In this document: positions 46,644 through 56,500 of the stretch, piece after piece
Position numbering within the stretch: position 1 is the first letter of the stretch
How the letters are laid out: the number at the start of each line of letters is the position of its first letter
NCBI RefSeq assembly: GCF_947496075.1
Contig: NZ_CANMBJ010000006.1
Location: 1-64,000, forward strand
Reading direction: 5' to 3'
DNA from: an uncultured Tateyamaria sp.
Lineage (GTDB): Bacteria > Pseudomonadota > Alphaproteobacteria > Rhodobacterales > Rhodobacteraceae
Length of the DNA stretch: 64,000 nt
The notes under the pieces: generated by a model
Seen by the model: the letters and a program-made list of their open reading frames with translations, nothing else
Databases searched by the model: none
What the model was told of the DNA's origin: nothing
Program-made: the position numbers and the translations under genes

Positions 46644-47615
46644 TCATTTGTACTCGATCAAGCCTCGAGGGCGGCGGATCAAGCGTCGGGTGTGGTATTC
46701 CAGCACGCCCAATGCTTCGGGAAATTTCCCTGAGCTTAGCAGAAAGGCGCGCTCCCATGCCTCGGTTGTCCCGCCTTCGCGCAGCCCGAAGCGGATGGCG
46801 CGCGCGGGATAGACGCAAAAAAACAACAGGCCAGTTGGACCGATCACGAGGGCCAGAGCAAAGATCGACAGCGGTATACCAAATCCCCAGATCAAAGCCT
46901 TACGCGTTTCCGGGACGCAATGCCGCTCGGGGCGCGCACCGTGCAAGGCTGCGCCCTCGGCCCAAGCATGGCCAGCCCGTCGTGCGCGTGACCAGAACTG
47001 GCCAAACCGCGTCATTGCCGCATCATGTAACGTCATTTCGTGATCAATGCGTTGTATTGTCCAACCAGCGGCCCGAAGACGGACGCACATTTCCGGCTCT
47101 TCACCGGCTATGAGGCCAGGATTGTAGCCCTCAACGGCATCGAGGGCATCCATGCGCATCAGCGCATCGCCGCCGCAAGACCGCACCTGTCCCACGGGTA
47201 CATCCCATTCCCAGTCGCAGAACCGGTTGTACATCGTCGCGTCGGGAAAGCGTTCGCGGCGGCGGCCGAAAACCACGCCAAGGCTTGGATCCTCATTGAG
47301 TGCAGCGGTGGCGGATGCGAGCCATCCTGGCTGCAACTCGCAATCGCCGTCCATGAATTGAACGAAGGTCGGTCGCGATCCACTGTTGCGTACACGGTCT
47401 AGTCCGGCGTTGCGTGCACGCGCGGCCGTGAAGGGGCGCGACATGTCGAGTGAGACCACTTCGGCGCCAACCGTGCTGGCAGCCTCTTGAGATCCGTCCG
47501 TCGAGCCGCTGTCGACATAGATCACGCGCTCGACCCCTTGCACCGAAGCCAAACCTCGGACCAGCCGTTCGCCTTCATTGCGCCCAATGATGATGGCAGC
47601 GATCGTTTGGGTCAT
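46644..47615 (-). CDS. Family 2 glycosyltransferase with C-terminal membrane segment
   Basis: A 323-residue GT2 enzyme: AAIIIGRNEGERLVRGLASV, VIYVDSGSTDGSQEAA, the DxD-type FMDGDCEL and the acceptor loop GYNPGLIAGEEPEMCVRLR. One or two hydrophobic helices follow at about residues 240-275. It overlaps the upstream ligase-like gene by 4 nt, so the two are co-translated. Confidence 0.9.
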   Translation of the reverse strand: MTQTIAAIIIGRNEGERLVRGLASVQGVERVIYVDSGSTDGSQEAASTVGAEVVSLDMSRPFTAARARNAGLDRVRNSGSRPTFVQFMDGDCELQPGWLASATAALNEDPSLGVVFGRRRERFPDATMYNRFCDWEWDVPVGQVRSCGGDALMRMDALDAVEGYNPGLIAGEEPEMCVRLRAAGWTIQRIDHEMTLHDAAMTRFGQFWSRARRAGHAWAEGAALHGARPERHCVPETRKALIWGFGIPLSIFALALVIGPTGLLFFCVYPARAIRFGLREGGTTEAWERAFLLSSGKFPEALGVLEYHTRRLIRRPRGLIEYK

Positions 47616-49084
47616 GTGCGCCGCTCCACCCGTTTGCGCTGACGGGTGTAGATGCTGGCGGGGCCTGCAGGTTGTCCCGGGTCAGCTTGCGTTGCCGGGC
47701 GCCGCATCCCAAAACGCAAGGGCGGAGCCTCGCTTGTTTGTTCCTCTGTATCGCTGATACGCCCCATTTCCAGGCGTCCCCAAAGCGCGCCAGCCAATAG
47801 CCATTTGTCGGGTGTCATGCCAGAATTGGGAATGAGATCGATCATCCCGGCGGTCAACGCCAGCGCTATGAAGGCACTTTCCATCCCGATGCCATCACGG
47901 CGTGCGCGGAACCAGATTAAAAGAGCAGGTAGGCCCAGCAGGCCAAACTTAGAAAGATACCCGATCCAGCCACTTTCACCCATGACGATGATCCACTCAC
48001 CGTCTGCTACGGTATCCTGGTCGGTCAACATCCAGCGTCCATAACCACCCCAACCAAAGAGCCGCCGTTCTTCGACCCGTTGCAGCAGCAATTCCTCGAA
48101 GTGGAAACGGAACCCAAGCGATGCAGCCCGTTCCGGATCAATAGCGGTGGCCTGAGCCAGCAGCCAATCCACCGGAACGATATGGGCGCCGCGTGCAATG
48201 GGATAGCTGAGCGCGATCAACCCGATCACTGCCGCGGCTAGTAGTTGTAGCCGCATTGGTAAGAAAAGCACGAGCGGAACAAGTAGAACTGCAATGACCA
48301 GAGCCCCGAGAGACTTGCTGAAAACCAAGATCACAAAGAGCATACATCCGGCCGCCAGAAACTTGGCGCGCGCCGCCCCCGTGTTGAGACGGGCGAGCCC
48401 GAACGTGGCGATCACCGCGACCACAAGAAAGATGCTGAGGTAAAGCCCGTGATGCATGAAAACCACCGGGCGATATCCGTCGCCACGCAGGTGTTGCAGC
48501 CAGGAATGCGGAAAGAAGCCGTAAACCATGTTGTTGAGCTGTGGCGACATGCGGAGCTCGAACAGAATCAGCGGAGTATAAATCAGGCCGGCAATGCAAA
48601 ATCCCAAGAGCAGCATTCGATGCATTCTCGGGTGGGCGAGGAACTTGCGCGCGAGCAACAAGGGCAGGATTGTGTAAATCGCCCCTAGAATGATGGCCCC
48701 AGCATCGTAAATACGCAGACCTGGGCGAAACTGCCCATTGGAAAAGAAGGCGTCGGGATTCGTTAGAACCGTGAGAATGGATCCGATGATAAAGACACTG
48801 ATCAGACCGATCACCAGCATTTGTTTTGGAAACCAGCCGGTCAGCATAGTGATGTCCTGCGGCTGACGGGATTGACTCAAGGCGCAAAACAGCAAAGCGC
48901 ACAAAACCGGTATTGTAAGTTTGTCCAATGCACCGGCAGCTGGCAGGTCGATCCCGCCTTGTTCCGGTAAAAACAGATAGCCGCCGAGCACGCAGAAAAT
49001 CAGGACAAATGCAGGTCCTCGTCCGCGCGTGGCTGCCCAAACGACCAGAGGCCAGCCGAGCAAGGCTACGACCGGAGGTATCAC
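47612..49084 (-). CDS. O-antigen ligase/polymerase-like membrane protein
   Basis: A 490-residue polytopic protein (about 11-12 helices) with a large periplasmic loop near residues 320-370 that carries ERRLFGWGGYGRW, a signature of the WaaL/Wzy-type O-antigen ligase superfamily. It could polymerise or ligate polysaccharide repeat units. Translation apparently starts at GTG 49084; no better ATG is near. The C-terminal 60 residues are soluble, proline- and arginine-rich. Confidence 0.82.
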   Translation of the reverse strand: MIPPVVALLGWPLVVWAATRGRGPAFVLIFCVLGGYLFLPEQGGIDLPAAGALDKLTIPVLCALLFCALSQSRQPQDITMLTGWFPKQMLVIGLISVFIIGSILTVLTNPDAFFSNGQFRPGLRIYDAGAIILGAIYTILPLLLARKFLAHPRMHRMLLLGFCIAGLIYTPLILFELRMSPQLNNMVYGFFPHSWLQHLRGDGYRPVVFMHHGLYLSIFLVVAVIATFGLARLNTGAARAKFLAAGCMLFVILVFSKSLGALVIAVLLVPLVLFLPMRLQLLAAAVIGLIALSYPIARGAHIVPVDWLLAQATAIDPERAASLGFRFHFEELLLQRVEERRLFGWGGYGRWMLTDQDTVADGEWIIVMGESGWIGYLSKFGLLGLPALLIWFRARRDGIGMESAFIALALTAGMIDLIPNSGMTPDKWLLAGALWGRLEMGRISDTEEQTSEAPPLRFGMRRPATQADPGQPAGPASIYTRQRKRVERRT

Positions 49085-49378
49085 GATTTGTTATCCATTG
49101 GTTTTCAATTTCATGTCTGCCTCTGGCAGTCGCGAGTCTAATGATCGCATTGTATGCCACGTTTCTCTTTGAAAATTAAGCACAAACCACGGCGATAAAA
49201 TGGCGCCGGTTATCAGGCCACACGCGGTGTTCGCAGGCAACGAACGCTGCCTTTACTGGCTTGAAAAGTGTTGGAGCAATTCTCTGGTTTGACGCGAATT
49301 TCGCTGTGCCTGTGGCCCCTGTTGGATTGGTCTCAGGCCGGTGGCGCGATGTTTTAAGCTCATGAGGAATCTTTGCCC

Positions 49379-49456
49379 ATGCCTGACATTTTGACATTTG
49401 ATTGGAACGCGCTTGAACGTGCGATGTCCCACCCGTTGAAGGCAATGTTCGGATGA
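49379..49456 (+). CDS. Possible 25-residue leader ORF coupled to the repeat protein
   Basis: ATG 49379 opens a 25-codon frame (starts MPDILTFDWN, ends KAMFG) whose TGA overlaps the ATG of the following gene as ATGA. A GAGGAA site lies about 10 nt upstream. Such overlap usually means translational coupling, so this may be a real small gene or a leader peptide. No homology can be claimed. Confidence 0.4.
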   Translation: MPDILTFDWNALERAMSHPLKAMFG

Positions 49457-51174
49457 GTGCTGGGGCAAATACATCCGGCCTGCGTGCCACCGCCAATGGC
49501 CAGATGGTACAGGATTTGGCCATCAGGTCCGAGATCGACAATATGGTTCCATTGCCGGTCAACATGGCTCGGATGACCATACAGGTGGAGGCACCCGCGC
49601 AATACGCTGGTCAGTACACAACTCAATCCAACGTGTTGGATACCCGCCCCACGCGTCTTGTGCGTCCGCAAATTGCCTATGACGAGGAAGCGGGTGCGCT
49701 TCATATGGTGGCACCTGGGCTTTGGGCTCACGATGATAGAATTGCTCCTCCCAACCTCACCTACCGGTGGCGACGAGACGGGAAGGGCATCAGCGGTGCT
49801 GTGGATACAACCTACGTCTTGCAGCCCGAGGATTATGGCCGCCCCATTCAATTGCGTGAGCGTGGCACAGACGCCAACGGTCGTCGCGCCCACCTGTCAC
49901 TGGCAATCACCGTGCCCCCACCGTCCCCGTTCGAGGTTGTGCTTGAAGCCGATGGCACGTTGCGCATTGACGGCAATGACGGTCGTGCCTTTGAGGTGGA
50001 GCAGGCGAGCGACTATGCAGGGCGCTACAGCGTTTCTCCGGCAGCACTTGTAGCAGGCCCGGTTGTGTTGGTGCCGCCACAGCTTGCGGTGCCTGCGACT
50101 GCGGCGCCAGGCGAAGCATTGGCCATTACGCCTGCACTGTTTGCTTACGACCCGGAGCTGGGAGAGCCGGTGATCCGATATTCGGCTGGAGTGGATGCAA
50201 GTGACCCGGCCAACCCGGTCTATGTTGTGCAAACTGGGGATCAGGGCGAAGCTGTCACGATCACTGCGACGGCGGTTCAAGGGACCTTTGCCGCGGGCAG
50301 TGTGTCGAATGGTGTGAGCATTCCCGCTGCGCCGCCCCCGCCGGATCGGTTCGAGGTTGTGCTTGAAGCCGATGGTACGTTGCGCATTGACGGCAATGAC
50401 GGTCGTGCCTTTGAGGTGGAGCAGGCGAGCGATGCCTATGTGGGGAGCTACAGGGTGTTGCCCAGTGAGCTTGAGGCTGGCCCCGTTGCGCTGGTGCCCC
50501 CGCAGCTAATTGTGTCTGACAGTGCTGTGCCGGGTGATGCCTTGGCCATCACGCCAGCGTTGTTTGCTTATGACCCAGACCTGGGAGAACCGGTGATCCG
50601 GTATTCAGCCGGGGTGGATGCAAGCGACCCAATCAGCCCATTCTACGTTATACAAGCTGGCGATCAGGGCGCAGCCGTCGTGATCACTGCGACGGCGGTT
50701 CAAGGTGCCCTTGCTACGAACAGTGTTTCGAACAGTGTGAACATCCCTGCCGCACCACCCGCTCCGGATTTGTTCGAAATTGTGCTTGAAGCCGACGGCA
50801 CGTTGCGCATCGACGGCAATGACGGTCGCACCTTTCAAGTAGAGCAAGCCAGCGAAGCTTACGCCGGGACCTACAGGGTCTCTCCGGCGGAGCTGGAGGC
50901 AGGCCCTGTCGCGCTTGTACCGCCGCAGCTGGAGGTTCCCGCTGCTGCTGTGCCGGGTGATGTTTTAAACATCACGCCAGCATTGTTTGCCTACGACCCT
51001 GACCTGGGAGTGCCGGTGATCCGGTATTCAGCCGGGGTGGATGCAAGTGACCCAGACGTCCCCGTCTATGTCATCCAGTCGGGTGAGCAGGGCACAAACT
51101 TCAGCGTTGCCGTAACGGCTTCGCAGAGGGGGCTCGATACCGCAAGTCGCTCAAACGAGATCACGGTGCCCTAA
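49453..51174 (+). CDS. Tandem-repeat protein with Ig-like units
   Basis: A 573-residue protein with no signal peptide or membrane segment. After a diverged N-terminal unit (about residues 30-155), three units of about 140 residues repeat: FEVVLEADGTLRIDGNDGR at the start, VALVPPQL in the middle, PALFAYDPDLGEPVIRYSAGVDASD near the end. The units look like beta-sandwich or tail-fibre-like domains. I do not recognise a named family. It is followed by a beta-helix gene 57 nt later and lies divergent from the O-antigen-ligase-like gene, so a surface role is possible. Confidence 0.75.
   Translation: MSAGANTSGLRATANGQMVQDLAIRSEIDNMVPLPVNMARMTIQVEAPAQYAGQYTTQSNVLDTRPTRLVRPQIAYDEEAGALHMVAPGLWAHDDRIAPPNLTYRWRRDGKGISGAVDTTYVLQPEDYGRPIQLRERGTDANGRRAHLSLAITVPPPSPFEVVLEADGTLRIDGNDGRAFEVEQASDYAGRYSVSPAALVAGPVVLVPPQLAVPATAAPGEALAITPALFAYDPELGEPVIRYSAGVDASDPANPVYVVQTGDQGEAVTITATAVQGTFAAGSVSNGVSIPAAPPPPDRFEVVLEADGTLRIDGNDGRAFEVEQASDAYVGSYRVLPSELEAGPVALVPPQLIVSDSAVPGDALAITPALFAYDPDLGEPVIRYSAGVDASDPISPFYVIQAGDQGAAVVITATAVQGALATNSVSNSVNIPAAPPAPDLFEIVLEADGTLRIDGNDGRTFQVEQASEAYAGTYRVSPAELEAGPVALVPPQLEVPAAAVPGDVLNITPALFAYDPDLGVPVIRYSAGVDASDPDVPVYVIQSGEQGTNFSVAVTASQRGLDTASRSNEITVP
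49930..51171 (+). repeat. Three tandem repeats of 420/423 bp within the repeat gene
   Basis: Units begin at 49930, 50350 and 50773. Over the first ~80 bases units 1 and 2 differ at only one or two positions, much closer than the rest of the units, which suggests recent duplication or gene conversion. Unit 2 gains one codon (DAY against DY in unit 1). Confidence 0.85.
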
Positions 51175-51231
51175 GCGGGACCGAACCCTTTGGCTTTCTT
51201 GCACAATCCAAAAACAGATAGGAGTATTCCA

Positions 51232-53304
51232 ATGCCATCCGTATGCTTTAAAGGATTTCCGATGGGCAGTGTCGTGTCCATTGATGGCGTGATGACAACA
51301 TCATGGGGCCGAATGTCAGAAGGTGATTCAGTTTGGGACTTGGAGCCAACGCCGGGCGTTTCCGTGGAGATCAACGCTCGCCGCAGTAACCTGCAGGCAG
51401 CGCCCGAGGCTTTCCAGTTCGATCTGACGCTTTCCGGTTTCGACACAAATACGCTGAGCGATGATGCGGCCTATGATCCAAGTTATCATGACAAGTGTGT
51501 GTTTTGGGATTATGGCGACAGTTATCAATTCACGGCGCCCGAGCAGGTACAGCGCGGCAATCTTGACAGCCGTTGGAGTCGTGGGCCGCTGGGCGCGCAC
51601 ACATATCGCGATGCGGGTGAGTTCGTTGTACGAGTTGCTGTTATTGAACCGTCGTCGGGCAATGTAGGTTTTGGCATTTTTCGGATTGGCGGCACGTCGT
51701 CCGACACACCGCGCATTCGATCTGCGTCCGAGGTGTTTGAGGGCGCAGCCACGATGTTCGTCGACACCAATGGTGCGGCCGGTGGTTATCCCAATGCGCC
51801 CGCAGGAGCGGTGCGTTACGATAATGTCCAAGCGGCGATTGAGCAGATGCCCGGCGGCGCAGGCCCACGCCGTGTGATTTTGGAGCGTGGGCAGAACCAC
51901 GTCATTACCGCGGCCCGCAACTTGGCGCTTTATAGCACCCCAAATGGCCCGACCAGCTTCCGCATTGAGGCCAACGCCGGTTCTGGAGCCAAGCCGATCC
52001 TATCGCTGGACAGCGGCCGCTTTGGAAACGGTTCCTTGTTGTTCAACGATGCATTGCGTGCTGGAACGGCGCGCAATGCGGAAGCTGACATTGTTTTTTC
52101 CGGTCTCGATTGCCGCGGATTGTGGGACAGCACCAGAGAGTCGGGCGCAGCGGTGACGTTTGCGTTGGCCGCAGGGGCGGGTTCCAGCTACACACTTTAT
52201 GATGGTTGTGAGTTCTCGGGCTGGGCGATTGCCTATCAATCGGCCAACAGCGACCGGGAAACGATGTACACGATCAACGACACTGCGATTTCCGATTGGC
52301 AGGAATACGCGGTCTTTGACAGTTCCACACAAGTCTCAAGCGCCTATACCGGCGCGCGGCTGATGCAGCATGTCGATGCTTTGGGCGGTGGACCAAGAGT
52401 CTCGCCCCCGCGGCACAATACACAAGGTCCTGTCCGTTTCGGCGGTCCGAAGCGTGCTCATATTTGGGCAAGCGACGTGTTCTCGCGCAATGGGTGGTTC
52501 AGCCAAGGTTCTGTTTATGGTGTACAGCCGTGCATTCGGTTTGCAGACAGCGCATCGCGCGCCGGTGCACGACTTAACCTCGGGGCCAGCGTGTTGGAAA
52601 GTGCTGGACCGGTTGTGACCATGGCCAATGGCGATGGAAACAATCCGGATACTCATGTGAACGCCATGATCGACGGAAACATTCTGCTGGGCGGTTTCAT
52701 GTCCACAGATTTGGCTGTCGTTTCATATGGTGGCAGTACCTGGCGCAACAACTTCCTGATCCAACCGGATGTGCAGCGTAACAACAGATCCATCGGTGGT
52801 TTCGGGATCAATGCCAACGTTATGTTTGTATTCCGTGATTCCGGGGCAGGGATTGCCGCGGGCAACCTGACAACGCCCAGCCTCGTCTACAACAATACGA
52901 TGGTGAATTTACTGTCTGGTGGCAATCTGTTTGGAGGCACCGGGGAAACCCGAGCGCTGATCAACGAGAACGGTTTCACGATCACCTACGAAAACAATCT
53001 CTTGCACGAGCCGAACAGGAATGTGCCGCGGACCCTTTATGGTGCGGTCAATGTTTCGCCTCCGGATGGCACAATGACACCCGTCTTTGCATTCACACCC
53101 CGTTACAATGGATATCGCGACTTCGACAGCGTTACGACTTTGGACACGACATTTGCAACGCCAGCAGATAGTGGGCGCATCTGGGTTCCACAGGTCGGAT
53201 CTCCAGCGCTTGGAGCGGCCATGGCTGAACCTAACTCAATGATTTCTTTTGCTGGGACACGCCGTCCCGAACTGCCATCGATTGGTGCGGCGGAAATCGA
53301 ATAG
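51232..53304 (+). CDS. Parallel beta-helix protein with PKD-like domain
   Basis: A 690-residue protein. An N-terminal region (about 1-75) is followed by a PKD-like domain with FWDYGDSYQF and GAHTYRDAGEFVVRVAV (about 80-145). Then MFVDTNGAAGGYPNAPAGAVRYDNVQAAIEQMP begins a right-handed beta-helix typical of pectate-lyase-like or tail-spike proteins, running to a final SPALGAA...RPELPSIGAAEIE. No signal peptide is seen. ATG 51232 has an AGGAG site. It could bind or cleave polysaccharide; catalytic residues cannot be fixed. Confidence 0.75.
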   Translation: MPSVCFKGFPMGSVVSIDGVMTTSWGRMSEGDSVWDLEPTPGVSVEINARRSNLQAAPEAFQFDLTLSGFDTNTLSDDAAYDPSYHDKCVFWDYGDSYQFTAPEQVQRGNLDSRWSRGPLGAHTYRDAGEFVVRVAVIEPSSGNVGFGIFRIGGTSSDTPRIRSASEVFEGAATMFVDTNGAAGGYPNAPAGAVRYDNVQAAIEQMPGGAGPRRVILERGQNHVITAARNLALYSTPNGPTSFRIEANAGSGAKPILSLDSGRFGNGSLLFNDALRAGTARNAEADIVFSGLDCRGLWDSTRESGAAVTFALAAGAGSSYTLYDGCEFSGWAIAYQSANSDRETMYTINDTAISDWQEYAVFDSSTQVSSAYTGARLMQHVDALGGGPRVSPPRHNTQGPVRFGGPKRAHIWASDVFSRNGWFSQGSVYGVQPCIRFADSASRAGARLNLGASVLESAGPVVTMANGDGNNPDTHVNAMIDGNILLGGFMSTDLAVVSYGGSTWRNNFLIQPDVQRNNRSIGGFGINANVMFVFRDSGAGIAAGNLTTPSLVYNNTMVNLLSGGNLFGGTGETRALINENGFTITYENNLLHEPNRNVPRTLYGAVNVSPPDGTMTPVFAFTPRYNGYRDFDSVTTLDTTFATPADSGRIWVPQVGSPALGAAMAEPNSMISFAGTRRPELPSIGAAEIE

Positions 53305-53335
53305 GGCAGAACATTCCTGCCTAGGTAGAAAACTC

Positions 53336-53363
53336 AGAGGGCTCGCAAGAAACGGCGGGCCCT
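53336..53363 (+). terminator. Possible terminator after the beta-helix gene
   Basis: AGAGGGC and GGCCCTT can pair around about 16 nt; TTCGGCTTT follows. The pairing is short and imperfect. Confidence 0.3.
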
Positions 53364-53544
53364 TCGGCTTTCAGAAACGCTCAGATTAGACATTTTTCCA
53401 ACATCTGCCACACTCGTGCCGCATATCCAGTATTATTGGCTGGCTTCACCGCTTACCCTACTGGTATACCGATATTTATTTACGGCCCAGGGCGTTCTAT
53501 GCTGGGCAAGGCATTTTGAATTTTTGTTAGGCAGGTGGATTTCA

Positions 53545-56500
53545 ATGAGCCGTGCTGCACCGGATATCTCTGAAACGGATATTGCCATCGTGGGGCTTGC
53601 CGCGCATTTGCCGGGAGCAGACGGGGCAGAAGCCTATTGGGAAAACCTGCGCCAGGGCATTGAGTCGATCCGTCGCTATACGCGAGACGAGCTCGTGGAT
53701 GCAGGCGAGGCGCCGCATCTGATCGAACGGCCCGACTACGTGCCCGCTGCAGCTCCTCTCGACAACTTCGAAACCTTTGACGCGGATTTCTTTGGTTTGT
53801 CCCCCAAGGAAGCGGCGATCATGGATCCCCAGCACCGCCAATTTCTCGAGGTTGCATGGGAGGCACTTGAGAATGCGGGACACCCGCCGTCTAAGGCCAA
53901 GGGGCCCATCGGGGTATACGCTGGCTGCGGCATGGGTAGCTATTTCTATTTCAACATCTGTTCCAACCGCGATCTGGTGGACGACGTGGGCATGTTCCTT
54001 TTGCGTCATACCGGCAACGACAAGGATTTTCTGGCCACTCGCGTCAGCCACATCTTCGACATGACCGGTCCCAGCGTGAATGTGCAGACTGCCTGTTCGA
54101 CATCTTTGGTGGCGACGCATTACGCAACGCAGGCGTTGCTGAACGATGATTGCGACATGGCCATCGCGGGTGGTGTCACGATCGAACTGCCGCAGCATCG
54201 CGGTTACCTTTACAAGGAAGGCGAAGTCCTATCCCCCGACGGTCATTGCCACGCCTTTGATCATCGCGCGCAAGGGACGGTTTTTGGGTCAGGCGCTGGG
54301 GCAGTGGTGTTGCGGCGACTGAGCGATGCGATACGAGACGGTGATCACATTTACGCGGTGATCAAAGGGTCGGCCATTAACAATGATGGCGCCGCTAAGG
54401 CCGGTTACCTGGCCCCTTCGGTGGATGGTCAGGCCGAAGCCATCGCCGAGGCGCACCTGATGTCTGGTGTGACCGCGGACACGATTGACTACGTGGAATG
54501 CCATGGAACCGGCACTTATCTGGGCGATCCGATCGAAGTAGCCGCCCTGTCGCAAGCCTTCGAAGAGACAACGGACGAAAAAGGCTACTGTCGCATTGGA
54601 TCGGTCAAGACGAATATCGGGCACCTCGATACAGCGGCAGGTGTGGCTAGCCTGATCAAGGCGTCGCTGTCGCTGCATCACAAACAGATTCCGCCGTCGC
54701 TCGGATATGAAAAGCCGAACCCTGCTATTGATTTTGAACACTCCCCCTTCCGGATCAATGACACGTTAAGCGATTGGGTCAGTCACAAGGGCCCGCGTCG
54801 AGCCGGGGTCAACTCTCTGGGTGTCGGTGGCACCAATGCGCATGTCGTGCTTGAGGAAGCGCCCAAGCGTGCGGCGTCTGAACCGTCGGACTGGCCGTTC
54901 CAGATGCTGCTTTTGTCGGCGCGGTCGAAGGCTGCACTAGATGGCAATGCGGCCAACCTCGCGGCACATTTGCGGTCCCATCCAGAGCAGAATCTGGCTG
55001 ACGTTGCCTGGACTTTGAAAGAAGGGCGCCACGCCTTCGAACGCCGCCGCGTCGTGGTGGCTGAGACTCGTGAGGAGGCGGCGGAAACGTTGTTGGATGG
55101 AGACCCACGCAAGGTCTTTACCCATACGGCGTTGGATCGACCCGACACCGTGTTCATGTTCCCTGGCGGTGGCGCGCAATATGCCGGTATGGCCCGTGAT
55201 CTTTACGAGACCGAACCTGTCTTTGCCGAATGGATGGACAAGGGCCTCGAAATCCTCGCGCCGAAGTTGGACTATGATATTCGCGCGCTCTGGTTGCCGG
55301 AAAAGGGACAGGAAGCCGACGCAGACGCAAGGCTGACGCAACCCTCGGTTCAGCTTCCATTGATCATGATCTGCGAATATGCGCTGGCCCAACTGTGGAT
55401 GAGTTGGGGTGTTCAGCCAGCGGCCCTGGTCGGGCACTCCATGGGTGAAAATACTGCTGCGTGCGTGGCAGGTGTCATGCGTTTTGAGGACTGCATCGGT
55501 CTTGTGCACCTGCGTGGACGGTTGTTCGACACCGTGCCCGCTGGTGGCATGCTGTCGGTGGCATTGCCTGCCGATGCGCTACGTCCGCTTTTGGGAGACG
55601 ATCTGGATCTTGGCGCTGTGAATGCGCCGAACCTGTCGGTGGCTACCGGACCCCAAGCAGCGCTGGACGTGTTGCAAGAGGCGTTGACTGCGCGCGACGT
55701 GGATTGTCAGCGAATCCCGATCGACATCGCTGCGCATTCGCGCATGCTCGAGCCCATTTTGAAGGAGTTTGGCGATTATCTGCGGTCCATTCCACTGAGT
55801 GTGCCGCAGATTCCCTTTACCTCGAACCGCTCGGGCCAGATGATCACTGATGCAGAAGCAACCGATCCCGAATACTGGGTGGGGCATCTGCGCGGGACTG
55901 TGCACTTTGCCGATTGCGTTGGCACTTTAGCCGAAAAGAACCGCATCTTTATTGAGGTGGGTCCGGGCAAAGCGCTGTCGTCGCTGGCTGGACAACACCC
56001 GAGTGTCGACGTCAATCAGGTGATTGGTTCGTTGCGCCACTCTGCCGACACCACATCCGATGACGCCTACTTCATGGCGATGCTGGGCCGGGTCTGGGCG
56101 CTTGGCGGTGACATTGACTGGGCGCAGGTTTGGGGAGAGGCCCGGCGTGTCAAACTGCCCTTGCCAACCTACGCTTTCCAGCGCGCGCCCTATTACATCG
56201 AACCCGCGCTGCCACAGACCGAAACCGTCAATACCTGGTTGATGCGCAACGACGACCCGGACAGCTGGGGGTGGAAACCGTCTTGGCGTCCCGACTACGC
56301 CCCTTGCGATGTGGACGTGACGGGCGACTTGTCCGACGTTCCGCCGCAGCGATGGCTGGTGTTTGCGGATGAGGCCGGGTTGTGCGACCGGGTCACGGAT
56401 CGGTTGCGGACGGCAGGCCACGAGATCGTCACGGTGCGCGCAGGCGACACTTTCGCGCGGGTGGGTGAAGACGGATACATCCTGTCGCCGGAACGCGGGC

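Noticed and set aside
48138..49160. 340-codon minus ORF overlapping the O-antigen-ligase-like gene in another frame
   Set aside because: The competing frame (47612-49084) has regular membrane helices and a 4-nt overlap with the next gene; this one has no coherent composition.
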